Shown one piece after another: positions 24,809-36,432 of a stretch of 64,000 nt of DNA. The notes under the pieces were generated by a model. That model did not search any database. It had not been told where the DNA came from and saw only the letters and a list, made by a program, of their open reading frames with translations. This DNA is from Macrotrachela quadricornifera (taxonomy: Eukaryota > Rotifera > Eurotatoria > Philodinida > Philodinidae), in the NCBI GenBank assembly GCA_022393335.1, contig JAJEKB010020415.1, forward strand, positions 463,795-527,794. The letters run 5' to 3'. A program made the translations under genes and the position numbers. How positions within the stretch are numbered: position 1 is the first letter of the stretch; each line of letters starts with the position of its first letter.

Positions 24809-25278
24809 TTATTTCGTTTTTCTTTATATTAATACCATTACAATACTCACATTCAAATTTTCTTTTTTATTTCTTATGAAATAATTCAGTTTTAAATGGA
24901 ATTTTTTTTAACTCTCATCTTTTTCACATTGTGAATTGATATAAAAGAACGACTGTTTTTTTTACTCGATTGTTTAGAAATGAAAATAGAATAGTGTTCA
25001 GTTTGTTCACTTATTTCAAAGATGACAGGATCGCTACTACGATAATTCAAATTATGATTATAACTAAAATAAAAGATTTTAATTTTAGCTTCTTTGCTAT
25101 TTACTAAGTTTAGTGGAGCTAGAAATGGTATTTATGGATTTTGAGGAGATTATAAAATTATTCAAAATAGCTTTTTTCCACACTGTATAGATCTTTTTTT
25201 TTCATTTTTATTGTTTAAAATAAGAACAACATTAAATCAACTGTTTCTTGATTACAAAGAAATTTTATAAAAAAAAAA
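24809..25278. other. Intergenic, no gene seen
   Basis: AT-rich spacer between the start of the ART-like gene and the stop of the GTPase gene, both on the minus strand. Confidence 0.5.
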
Positions 25279-26196
25279 TCAATGCAGTTCATGTTTGATT
25301 TCATTGATTGTCTCATCATCAACACCAAGCGTTTTTAAGTAATGAAGAAAAGCCGAAAATTGATCAGTGACAAATTTCAACAGATTAAACCCTAAAAAGT
25401 CGCATACTACATTCCACATTCGTTTAAATAAGTTCATATCAGGTTTAATCGGTTCTGGATTTTCAAGCATATGTTCTATAATTGTATTCCAAACAGTTGT
25501 TTGTGTTTCTTCTCGTAATGGTATCATTTGTTCCATAAATCGTCCACCTTCTATCGCAGTACCACATACTATACCAGCGAAATTATAGGGTGCTAGTGCA
25601 TCTTTATTTGCAGGATCATCAATCCATTTTGACATAGGTTCATCTTGCTCACAATGACTAACAAAAAGAATAGCCGGTGTCTTACCTTTGAGCATTGTTT
25701 GGGCAAATAACATATGATTCTTTTCAAATGAATCGGTAAGACGACCTTTTGGCATAACAAATAATACACAATTAAATCCTCGTTTGTTTCCTTTAATAAA
25801 TTTGATCAATTTCTTCAAAGCCTCTTTTTGTGCAACCCGTCCTTTTGAAGCTTCATTTAAACCAACTGTATCAATTAGTTCATATATTTCATCATTGTAA
25901 ATTGCTTGATGACTTTCATATTTGAATGTGCAACCTACCGCACCATCACTTACATCGGCTACAGCTTTTGCAGCTAAAAGATTGATCAAACTGCTCTTAC
26001 CGGCACCAGTTTCACCAATAACTAAGACACGATTAACTGAACCTTTCCTTTGAACTTGAGCCCGTAATATATCTAACATTAGAGTTTTGTTTAAATATCG
26101 TTCATATATAGTCGTCGGATTCGTTTCTGATTCCAGGCCGAGTTCTTCAGCAATTGTACGTAAGAATTGATTTTCCAATTGATTATTCGAAGCCAT
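25279..26196 (-). CDS. AIG1/GIMAP-like GTPase, intronless
   Basis: Single exon, 305 aa. G1 P-loop GETGAGKSS (residues 61-69), a candidate G2 Thr90 (GCTFKYES), G3 DTVG (109-112) and a G4 position occupied by SHCEQD (180-185) in place of the usual TKxD-type motif. A C-terminal amphipathic/hydrophobic stretch (VVCDFLGFNLLKFV) may contact membranes. The order and the P-loop wording match AIG1/GIMAP-type or related septin-like GTPases. In animals and plants these are linked to immunity and cell survival (family knowledge). It is GC-richer than its intron-bearing neighbours. The altered G4 means guanine specificity is uncertain. Confidence 0.8.
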   Translation of the reverse strand: MASNNQLENQFLRTIAEELGLESETNPTTIYERYLNKTLMLDILRAQVQRKGSVNRVLVIGETGAGKSSLINLLAAKAVADVSDGAVGCTFKYESHQAIYNDEIYELIDTVGLNEASKGRVAQKEALKKLIKFIKGNKRGFNCVLFVMPKGRLTDSFEKNHMLFAQTMLKGKTPAILFVSHCEQDEPMSKWIDDPANKDALAPYNFAGIVCGTAIEGGRFMEQMIPLREETQTTVWNTIIEHMLENPEPIKPDMNLFKRMWNVVCDFLGFNLLKFVTDQFSAFLHYLKTLGVDDETINEIKHELH

Positions 26197-26220
26197 AGTT
26201 AAGAAACGTGTGCTTTTGCG

Positions 26221-26227
26221 TTATATA
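26221..26227 (-). promoter_or_regulatory. TATA-like box
   Basis: TATATAA on the minus strand 25-31 bp upstream of ATG 26196; a candidate core promoter, though very close to the start codon. Confidence 0.35.
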
Positions 26228-26885
26228 ATATTCTGAAATTAAATATTGATTTATAATGCTATTATTAACAGGCGATTAATCTTACAGATTCATACGATGC
26301 CTTATGTTAGTTTCCAGGAAAGTTTTCTTCAAAAAGGGGAAAAAACTTCCAAGAAGAAAAAAATTTTCGAAATGAGAAAATTTTCTAGAAACAGAATAAG
26401 ACTGGATAGAAACACACACAGGACGTATCTCGACGGTTAGAGGGAAAGGACGAAGGCGTGTGAAAGCACACACAGAACAATCGTCTTCGTGAGAAGCGTT
26501 GGCTGAAAAAGCATAAGTCACAATTTGTATAAGTTTAGAGAGAGGAGAAGGAGAATATAGCAGTGGGTTATTCGACCAATCAACTGGGAAATTATTCCAT
26601 TTTCAATAGAAATGGATCATTCTCGTATAATTCTATATAAACAGCAGCAATGGACAATATATAAACATATAGAGACATGAAACGAAAGAACAAGAAGAGA
26701 AAACGATATGTATATAAACTACAATTCGATACTGTACGTATACACTAATTCAAGAGGAAATGGTTTTTCTTCAACTGAGAAATCGTTTTTTACCCAGGTG
26801 AAATTGTTTCTTTTAAAGCGAAATGGTTCAATAAGAAAACCAAAGAATCAAAATAGAAAAAAAATTTCACTCAGCATTTTAACCA
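26228..26885. other. Intergenic, no gene seen
   Basis: Contains a moderately GC-richer patch (about 26410-26520) but no convincing coding frame. Confidence 0.45.
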
Positions 26886-27610
26886 TTTCTGCTTAAAAAA
26901 CCGACTTCTACCTAAACATAACTCTAAGCTGAAGCAAAAAAAAGTATGCATTTCTCTCTCTATATTTTCCATTTCTGCTTGTAAATCGAGAAATGGATCT
27001 TTGAATTTTAACCATCTCTGTCGGAAAAACGCCTTCTATTTGAACATACTCTGAGATAAATAAAATAAATATGCATTTCTCTCTCTGTTTTCTATCTCTG
27101 CTGATAGATCGAGAAAAGAATAAAGTATTTCTTTTAGAATTTTAACTAGTTCTGCTGGAAAAAACGCCTTCTGCTTGAACATCCCTTTGAGACAAAAAAA
27201 AATAAATATGCATTCCTCTCTCTATGTTTTCCATCTCTTCTGATAAATTGAAAAAAGAATAGAATGTTTCTCTTAGAACTTTAACTATTTCTGCTGAAAA
27301 AACGCCTTCTGCTTGAACATACCTTTCAAATAAAAGAAAATCTCGATTTCTCTCTCTATGCTTTCCATCTGTGGTGGTAAATCGAGAAAAGAATAAAGTA
27401 TTTGCCTTAGAACTTTAATCATTTCTGCTGGAAAAAGTGCCTTCTGCTTCAACATACTCTTGAAATGAAAAAAATAAATATGCATTTCTCTCTCTATGTT
27501 TTCCACATCTGCTTGTAAATCGAGAAATAGATGAAGTATTTCTCTTAGAATTGTAACTATTTTTGCTGGAAAAAATTGCCTCTAGCTTGAGCATAACCTT
27601 CAGATGAAGA
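26886..27610. repeat. Degenerate minisatellite, unit about 125-138 bp
   Basis: Five to six units recur. Each has ATGCATTTCTCTCTCTATG-like sequence, then a purine-rich ATCGAGAAAAGAATAAAGTA segment, then TTTCTGCTGGAAAAA and CGCCTTCTGCTTGAACATA. The landmark ATGCATTTCTCTC (or variant) is at 26946, 27071, 27208, about 27341 and 27480. The units are diverged, so the array is old. No coding function. Confidence 0.85.
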
Positions 27611-28738
27611 AATGAATGAAGAGTTTCTGTTTGACGTTTTGATTAATAGAACGGTTGCGATTGTCTGAAGAAAGCATTTTGTGTTGACTTTTTGAGAGTA
27701 AAGGATAACTGGTGGAAATAGAACAGTTTCTTGATATTGGGTGATTTTGTTCTCCCTTCAAAATCTATGGGATTGCATTTTTTTCAAAAAGTGGTAAATC
27801 TCTTTTGGATTCGCTTGATAATCAAAGTTGAGCAGCTAGATAAAGTGTTTTTTTGCGGTTCTTACTCTTAATGATGGTTTATTTTTGCTGTATTTTTCCT
27901 ATCGAACATATTCTGCCGCTAATAAGCGTAGTTAATCCACTAGATGACACTGTGTGTTCACAAAAGATACAATCAGGTTAAGCAGCTAAAAGTGTTTATC
28001 AAAGCCTTCGGCACATTGGAATGCCCTGTGTATTAAAAGAACCGATAATAGAAGTTCCCTCTGAAAAATGAGTTTTTTTACAATGAATTCTAAAACTTTT
28101 TGATTTTTTACTGTTTGTGTACATGTTAATATCTAATATCTTTGTACTATGTACAATACTTTATTGCTCCTTAGCAGGGTGCTGTGAAAAAGTTTATTGT
28201 CTTTTCTTAACAAAAGTATTGCCTTTCACAGTTATATGACCTAATTAACATCATGCTCATCGAAATATGTTGATGTTTCTGAAAAAAAGAACCTCTTGGG
28301 TAAAAATATAGTATCCATTACGCGATACTTTGCTTCTTTTTGTACCCTTTCTTCACAAGATCCTGACACGTTCTTACTATAAAGATTTCATTCACAATTG
28401 GAAAAATATACCTTTGAGGATATGCAATGCGACATGCTTTATCAAATATCCTCCTATATTTGAGTATTGATTTTTTCCACATAAAGATCCCAAAATGCTT
28501 TCGAAACAGATATCAAAGATTTAAAAATTACTCTGAATGGGTATTCAATCACTTGTTTTCTATAAATTGTTTCTTTGAAGACAATCAGATTGATTCAAAT
28601 TAGCTACAAACTAATAAATAAGTTGATGATACATTTTTTTTAATCAAGTCTAGTTGTATGAGGCAATTCTCAATATACAGAACTAACTTATATTAACTTG
28701 CACAGAAGGTTTTATTTGCTTTCTTCAAGTTATTTATA
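27611..28738. other. Intergenic, no gene seen
   Basis: No recognisable genes or repeat boundaries. Confidence 0.45.
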
Positions 28739-28936
28739 CCTTCGGACAAAAGCTTTGTTTCACTTTCCTTCTATACTATCATATTATTGCCGAGTAAGAT
28801 ATGACATGTGAGTTAGTTTTATTTCTGTTTTGTCATATTAAAATAAGACTTCTATGTCATATCTTACTCGACAATAAATATTATGGAATTAATAATGATA
28901 TAACAATAAAGAAGAGAAGAGACTTTTGTCCGGGGG
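28739..28936. mobile_element. 198-bp palindromic MITE with TA target site
   Basis: Outer ends CCTTCGGACAAAAG and CTTTTGTCCGGGGG are inverted and flanked by TA (28737-28738, 28937-28938). The interior has a 24-bp hairpin stem with one mismatch (28784-28807 with 28854-28877). Confidence 0.75.
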
Positions 28937-29002
28937 TAAAACCTAATAAGCCATTAATACCACCAGTAACAGGTCGTATGACTCAGAAAAATAGTACTGT
29001 TA

Positions 29003-31029
29003 CCCAAGTGAGCAAAACACCGGTGAAGACGAGCGACATGACTAGTCCAAAATGTCCGAAACACCCGTCAGGTCTAGTCTAAAACGTCTTGTACACTCGT
29101 CATGACTAGCCACCTTTAGAAGTAATGTCTTCTAACCACGTCTGGACTAGTCTAGAATCTCCTTGAACCTCGTCATGTCTAGTCTGTTTTGTCCATTGAT
29201 CCCGTCCAGACTAGTCGGAAAATTTTAAAAAAAAGGTGAAAGGTGGATTTGAACATCCAACCCGACAGTATTCGGTATTTGACGGGCATCCTGACGACTT
29301 ACTAGGACATTGAGATAGACTGACGTCAGTTTATACAGTCTAAATCACGAATTGACTCCCGTCTATCAGCTAGACAATGACAGATCATTCGATGTCAAAC
29401 GACTTTGACTAGTCTGCAACGTCTTTGGTAGTAGTTGGGACTAGTTTGAAGCATCATCTATACGCGTCATGATTAGTCCTTTTTTAAACACTGTTGCTCA
29501 TCCTAGTCCAGACTAGTCTGAAAAACTCTAAACGACTCACTTTCTTTGGACTAAATATATCCTCTTAATTCGTCTAAACCGATGAATAATGAAGAGTAAG
29601 AGTATAGTGCACACAGAAAAAAATTTTCAATATGTGCGTCATTTGTTAAAAGTAATCAATGAATAATCAGATGTATTTAGCATATGATTTAGATAGGAGA
29701 AGAACAGTTGTTTTATTGCCTGTCTTGTACTAAAATCTTTTTAGATTGTAGACTACGATTAATCTGTTATATTATGTTTACGGATATCAATGACATGCAT
29801 TTATTTTATACTAAATTGTGTTAATTGTCATGGATGTTATTATTTTTTTAAAATAGAATAACACTAAGAAAGCCTATCATAATCAATAGTAAAATCAAAG
29901 ATAGGTAATACACTTCGTATATTTCTGTCTTAATATATTTTATTATATTTTGCATTTTCGTATGTTTAAAGTGTAAAAATATATCGAAACTTAAAAGAAT
30001 AGGAGTAAATAAAAGAACAATATTTATCTGGTACCGATGAATATTAATTCATATATCGTAAAGGTATTAAAATATAAAATTTTAAGGAAAACACAAAATA
30101 ATTTAAATCATTTTATGTGATAATTTTTCGTTATTTTATTTTAAATATAAAGTCTAATAATTTTCAATTTAAGAAGAAACTTAAATTAAGCAAAGTTAAT
30201 TTAATTGTTAATTATGAAGATAACTTGATGTTAATTTAAAACTAAACCATCACATGGAAAATCTAGTTTCTTTTAAACATAAATAGTCTTTTATTTTTGG
30301 ATTTAAAATTTATTTTTTAATGCAACTAATTATTTCCAGTTAATGATATTCAATAAATATCCGTCGGAAAAATATAAATATTTTCTAAATCTATTTTATT
30401 TAATGTTATATAAATAATTTCGTCCATTGTAAAAAATAATTTTTTTTTAAAAGTGAAGACAAAAAACTTTGAGCAAAACTATATTAAACAGCATTTTAAA
30501 ATGATTGTGAACATGTAGAAGTTGGTCTCTTGATCATGTGATTCAATGGTCTAAACGATGGGTAAGTGATACATAGGATGCATGTTCGAATCTAACCTTT
30601 ATCTTTACATATTTTCATTTAGACTAGTCAGGACTCGTCCACTACACAAGACTACAACATGTTCTATATACCGTCCCTGACATCCTTACTTTTTTAATTT
30701 CAAACTCGTTTGGGACGGGCGTCCCTACCACCCGTCGAGACTAGTCTTTGTCTCAAAAAGTCCTCGTCTAGGACTAGTCTGCGTATTATGCAATGGAGTT
30801 CTGTATTAACCAACTTTTGACCAGTCCTGGACGAGTCTTTCTCAAAAGGAGACTAGACTAGACGCGTATAGTGTCGCCCGTCAACCATGTGATTTAGACG
30901 GAGCTTCATGACGGGCAAAACTCCCGGACTAGTCATGTGCTAGTCGAATTTGAGACAAAGACTAGGCATGACGGGGTGACATGACTTGAAAAAAGACGAG
31001 TCATTTAGCCCGTCTTATGTTCACTTGGG
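29003..31029. mobile_element. 2-kb TIR element with GACTAGTC palindrome clusters
   Basis: The ends CCCAAGTGAGCA and TGTTCACTTGGG are inverted with one mismatch and flanked by TA (29001-29002, 31030-31031). The outer about 510 bp on the left and 410 bp on the right hold nine perfect GACTAGTC octamers (29040, 29145, 29209, 29407, 29511, 30622, 30739, 30772, 30927) plus many one-off variants and GCCCGTC/GACGGGC motifs. The middle (29.6-30.5 kb) is AT-rich with no open frame. Each flank also has a tRNA-like B box pointing outwards. It is a non-autonomous DNA element by structure. The octamers may be transposase binding sites (inference). Confidence 0.8.
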
Positions 31030-31436
31030 TATAGATTCGACCAAAATTTGAGGGTATGCTGTCTACATTGTTTCAAGAACACCCTTGGTAACCAATTGTT
31101 TTTGAATAGCAACATTATTCACTTCCTTTCCACTATATGAGTAAGAGATAAATACTATAAACTCATTTGATATCGATGTATTGCATAAAAAAAGATTGAA
31201 ATTAAGATTTGTCACTGAAATCACCGAAAAGCTCAACTTTTTTAGGCACACGATAGAAGACTCCGGATCTTCTAATGCGACAAAAGCTTTGTATTATTCG
31301 GATTGAAATTCACATAGCTTTTCCTTTATAAAACTTTTTAAAATACTTTATATCCTTTATGAAAGCTAGAAGATTTAGTAAAAATTAAAAATAGAATAAA
31401 AAATATCGGGCAGAATGGCCTGTTTCAAGGCTTGGT

Positions 31437-31575
31437 AGATACCCCCATAAGATAGGACTTGAGACCTATGAGTAACCATATAAGATAAGACATGAGTGTC
31501 TATGGGTACCCATATAGAATAGAATATGAGGACCTACAGATGCCCCTATAGGGTAGCGCTTACCGACCTATGAGT
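31437..31575. repeat. Short degenerate tandem repeat, unit about 34 bp
   Basis: About four units of TACCCATATAAGATAGGA…ATGAG type, starting near 31440, 31473, 31507 and 31540. Interval and sequence are only approximately kept. Confidence 0.6.
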
Positions 31576-32246
31576 ACTATGATCTGAATTATCCCAAATT
31601 CAATTTTACAATGTTTAGAGTGGCCTCAGAGCTTTGTTCAATGTCTTACAATGGTTTGTTCATTCGCAGAAATATTTTTAGGTCCTACAGATATGACTTA
31701 GGGTTATCGAATAATGTGCTTCTTTTTCATATGAAAGTGAATAAAAAGAAAGTTATGAATTAGGAAAAAATTCCGAGCTATTTTAGTTTAATAATTCGAA
31801 TTACTCCATTTAGGATAATTCCAATCATGATCACAAAACTTTCGGCATTTTCGCTTATACCTTTTTTATAATACATCCTTTTTCAGAGATTCTTTCATCA
31901 ACAGATAGAGAACACTTTGTTCTATCTATGGTGTAAAAATCAACTTTCCATCGCGTGAAATGAAGAAGAATGAAATTTTGAATTTTTGACCATAATTACT
32001 CCAACAGACTCTAATTGACATGTAATTTCATTTGTTTTTCTGCGTTTTCTACAATTTAACAGTAGTTTTGAACCGATGTTCTTTGTCATTATTGCTATTG
32101 TAGAATTATGATGAGCACATATCTCTGTAGTTTGATAGTAATAAATTTTATAAACGACTTAGCCGTTTTATTTTATATAATCATAAACAAAAAAGATTCA
32201 ATGAAAAATTTTAGAAATGTTATAACAAAAAACAAATATATATATA
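31576..32246. other. Intergenic, no gene seen
   Basis: AT-rich DNA ending at the ADAT1 stop. Nothing recognisable. Confidence 0.5.
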
Positions 32247-33352
32247 TTAAGTTGATTTGATTAATGAAGAACTAAGAGTAAATGAATAGAAAATATCTGG
32301 ATTAGTTTTTATCCATTCAGGATTATTTAACATAAATTCATTTCTTAATGAATTTGAAGAAAGAGCTTTTGCTTGTGCATAAGTTGTTGTTATTGGTGAT
32401 AAATGATCCATTAATTGAAGATAAAGTTTAAAAAAAGAACATTTAGCTAATGGATTTGCATATTCTTGTCGATGTCTCAATTTCTTAACTTGTCCTAATG
32501 GATATCCATCAACTGTTACTATAGAAGATGATAAATCAAGTCCTTTCCACCAAGCAATAGACATAGCACAAGGACGAATTCTTTCAGATGATGGACCATA
32601 TTCAAAAGATTTATTTGTAGACATCAATTTTATATCTTTAAATATTGATGATAAATCACAAGTTGTTTGAATAATTAAACCAGATAATTTAATTGGTGAT
32701 ATTATCAATTGATTTAAAAGACATCCTTCAATACCTATTAAAATATTTATAAAAAAAAAAATATTAAAAAAAAGAAAATCTATAAAATAAAACCTTGATA
32801 AATCCATCGATTAATTTTATTTGTACATGAAAGACTTGTTGTAGGATATCCTTTTCCTGGTTTTAAATAAAGTTCTTCTCCTGATGAATTTATTGATTTA
32901 TGTTCAAATTTTCGTCTTTTTATTGGATCTGATAAATATGCAGCTGCTCCACATGGTGGATATGATACAAATAGATAAAGACGAATTGATTTATTTAAAT
33001 AAAATCTATTTTTTTCTTCTTTAATTAATATTGAATTATTTTCATTAAGAATTTCTTCATAAAAAAATTTCATTAAACATCTTCTTGCAATAATTTCCGC
33101 ATGACTATCATGTAATAAACAACCATGTGTACCACGTTCTTCTTTTTCTCCACCTAAACATTTTGTACCTGTACCAATTGAAAGTATATCAATTTGATTA
33201 TTTTCATTAACAGATATAAAAGCTGCTAAATGTGTCCATTCATTTATTGTAGGTTTTCCTCGAGATGATAAAAGATTAAATTTATTATAACATGATAAAG
33301 CTATTTGATCAGCTAAATCATCTTTTTCTTCGTCTTCAAATGATCGTTTCAT
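32247..33352 (-). CDS. ADAT1: tRNA-specific adenosine deaminase 1 (ADAT1)
   Basis: Exons 33352-32794 and 32734-32247, 59-bp GT-AG intron; 1047 nt, 348 aa. The deaminase signature is complete. GTGTKCLG precedes DSHAEIIARR (zinc-ligand His and catalytic Glu), and PPCG supplies the next zinc ligand. SCTNKINRW corresponds to the SC-S-D-K of ADAT1/ADAR, followed by GIEGCLL. Family role: deamination of A37 to inosine in tRNA-Ala in the cytoplasm. It is shorter than the human protein (about 500 aa) because a long insertion between PPCG and SCxxK is absent. Asp of the SCSDK motif is Asn here; the Lys is kept. Confidence 0.92.
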
Positions 33353-33721
33353 TGATTATCTTTTTTTTTTTTTTATTAATTTTACTTTATTATGATTTGT
33401 TAAATTTTCTAACAAATCAGGATGAATTACATAGATGTTATTATTCAGATATTCCCTTTCACTATCGACATCTATACAAAAAATCAGTTGTAATCAATTA
33501 AATCCCTACAAGGTAATTTTTTTTTTCGTACTTTAACCTTATTCTAAAGCGATCTTTTCACCCTGCAGGATACAATTTACCTTTCATGGTGGCCTATATA
33601 TTCGAATTTGCCCCAAAGGGTCTAGATTAGGGAGAATTACGAAAAAAAACAATATTCATATCACCATGCATGTTTATATATTTATTTAATAATAAATAAA
33701 AAATTGTAAAAAAAAAATTGT
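33353..33721. other. Intergenic, no gene seen
   Basis: Spacer between the ADAT1 start and the C2-gene stop, both minus. Confidence 0.5.
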
Positions 33722-34213
33722 TTAGATTTTTAGTTGTTGATAACGAAGTATAAGATGAATTTCTCCTTGAGATATTGAGTCCGATTTACCTGGAATATGA
33801 AACCAATTATCCATATGACCTATATTAATAAAAAAAAAAGAAATAAATAAAAAACGAAAACTAAATTTATAATAAAAACCATTTTTATATAAATGATTTA
33901 AATCAATTTCCAATGAACCGATTTTATCATCTTTAAGTGTATCTTCATCATAAACATCAACATGAAGTGTATCTTGTCCTCTTAAATGATTACTAAAAAT
34001 AAAAATAATACTAAGAATAAAATAAACAAAAATAAAAATTTACAAAACTAATGTTTCATTCCATGTTGGATTATTTGAATTTTGTTTTGCTTTCGTTTTT
34101 TGTTTTTGTTTTTTATCATCAAGATAAATTTGTACATATGCATCATTTGCACTAAATTTATCTTTTTGTTTTAAATTTCTTGCTTCAACTACCGTTATTT
34201 CTAATTGCCCCAT
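33722..34213 (-). CDS. Single C2-domain protein, copy 1
   Basis: Exons 34213-34044, 33992-33880, 33819-33722; 381 nt, 126 aa. The whole chain is one C2 domain: LEITVVEARNL, SANDAYVQIYL, NPTWNE, LHVDVYDED, and a final GEIHLILRYQ strand. Asp residues in the calcium-binding loops (KDKF, ND, DVYDED) suggest Ca2+/phospholipid binding (family knowledge). The same gene structure is repeated at 63462-63949. It starts about 490 bp from the helicase gene, in divergent orientation. Confidence 0.9.
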
Positions 34214-34698
34214 TTAATATATATATATATATCTAAAATAATTTCATACTTGATCGATCAATATGTAATTCAAGCAAATATAAAATCGTTTTGCTTTCAA
34301 TGATGACAGGAAAAAAAAACCTGACAAGGACGTGTAACAAAGAAAGCAAAAAAAATCTTGTGTTTTTTCAACGTTGCGCGTTATTTGATTATGTATAATA
34401 TTATGTTATGATATTCACCGAATATTATAAGTTATATGAATATTTTCTTTTTTAATTAATTAATCAAGTAAAAAGAATATCGGAATAATGATTAAAGATT
34501 ATTTTTAAAATTAGAAAACTTTCCTTTTTTTTCTCTTATTAATGTTCATCAAAATTATTAAAATCATCAATTGACAAGTAACGTCAACTATTGATAAAAT
34601 ATTTTTCTTTCATAATGGGTAAAATATGGACAAATGCACTTCCATTACCTTTAGTAAGACATAATATTGCTAAATATTAAATAAAAGATAATCTATTA
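34214..34698. promoter_or_regulatory. Divergent promoter region of C2 and DEAD-box genes
   Basis: 485 bp of AT-rich DNA between the two start codons. A 21-codon upstream frame (34616-34681) precedes the helicase start and could act as a uORF if transcription begins before it. No strong TATA box. Confidence 0.4.
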
Positions 34699-36432
34699 AT
34701 GTTTGTCTGTTCATTAACTATTCGTCATTTATTTAATGATATTATTATTAAAAGAAATTCAAAACAAATATTTATTCAAAGTAAATTAATTCTATTAATT
34801 AAAAAAATAAAAAAAAAAATCGTTAAATTTAGGTACTTGTTTTGTTCGATATCAAAGTCAATTAAATCTTGCTCGAACATCAGACAAATTTCAATCAAAT
34901 GAAAATCAACAAGATTTAGGTTTATTTAAACATTTTAATATTAATGAAAAAACACAACAACGATTAAAAGGTTTTTATTACTTGAATGAATAATTAACTA
35001 ATTTGTGTTTTTTTAGCTCGAGGTGTTGAACATTTATTTCCAGTTCAATATTCTTCATATAATGAAATAATGTCAGGAAAAGATTGTATTGTTCAAGCAC
35101 GTAAATATTTTTTTATTATAAAAATTTTTATTTTATATTATAATATAATAAAGGTACTGGAACAGGAAAAACATTAGCATTTAGTCTACCAATTATTGAA
35201 CGTCTTCAAAATGAAATCTCAACTAAATTTGGTCGTTATCCTCGTTGTTTAGTATTAGAACCAACACGTGAACTTGCTAAACAAGTAACAAATGATTTTT
35301 TATCAATAAAATCTCGTTTACTCTCAATATCAACACTTTATGGTGGAAAAGAATATTCAAAACAAGAATTATCATTAAAAAAAGGTTCAGATATTATTGT
35401 TGGTACACCTGGAAGAATAAAAGATTTTATAAATCAAAAAAAATTATTTCTTCATCAATGTCAAATTATTGTTCTTGATGAAGTTGATCGAATGCTTGAT
35501 ATGGGTTTTCAAGTAAATTATTTTCATATTTTATTCTATTGATTTTATTTTATATTTCGTTTAATAGGATGATGTTGATTATATAATAAAAAATGTATTT
35601 CAAAAAGATGAAAAAACTCAAATGATTGTATTTTCTGCAACAATTCCATTATGGTTAAAAAAAAGTGTTTCACGTTATATGTCAAAAACAAATAAAACTT
35701 TTATTAATTTAATTGATGATTTACAAGAAAAAACAGCTATTAATGTTGAACATTTATCATTTAAATTAGATAATATTAAACAACGACCAGAAATTGTTTT
35801 AAAACTTTTAGAAAAATATTCAAATAATATTAATCAAAATCAAGCTATTGTTTTTTGTCAAACAAAACATGAATGTGATTTATTATTAAATTCAAATGAA
35901 ATGATGTCAATTTCATCTGATGTTCTTCATGGAAATCTTTCACAAAGAAAACGAGAACAAGTCTTAGCGGTAATTACAAAAAAATAATTATTTTTTTGTT
36001 GTTCTTGAAAGAAATAGAATTTTTTTTTTAAAGAATTTTCGTCAAGGTAACATACGTGTATTAATAACAACAGATGTTGCTGCACGTGGTCTTGATATTC
36101 CACAAGTTGATCTTGTTATTCTAACTTCACCACCACAGGTTTTTTTTTCTTTCAATTTTCTTTTATTTTTTAATTTAAATTAATATATGAAAAATAGGAT
36201 TGGGAATCATATATTCATCGATCAGGTAGAACTGGAAGAGCTGGAAGACAAGGAAAATCTATTTGTATTTATAATGATGATCAAATAAAACAATTAAGAC
36301 TTGTTCAACGAAATGCTGTATGAGTTTCTTTTTTGTTTATATTTTATTTTTGAAAATAAGAATTTATTTTAGAATATTAAATTTATTAATATTCCTCGAC
36401 AAACATTAAATTATTCTAATGAACAAAATTAA
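34699..36432 (+). CDS. DEAD-box RNA helicase, DDX21/DDX50-like
   Basis: Eight exons: 34699-34780, 34833-34970, 35017-35100, 35154-35512, 35568-35969, 36034-36138, 36198-36317, 36373-36432; 1350 nt, 449 aa. All helicase motifs are present: Q-motif region FPVQ, ARTGTGKT, PTRELA, TPGR, DEVD (as in DDX21/50), [19 protein letters not shown] and [11 protein letters not shown]. Sequence around VEHL and DVxxYIHRSG resembles DDX21/DDX50. It ends soon after the helicase core, so the GUCT domain is missing. The first about 45 residues are rich in Arg/Lys with few acids ([14 protein letters not shown]…), suggesting a mitochondrial presequence (inference). Confidence 0.9.

Noticed and set aside
28801..29082. 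93-codon plus-strand frame
   Set aside because: It spans the palindromic MITE and the start of the GACTAGTC element.
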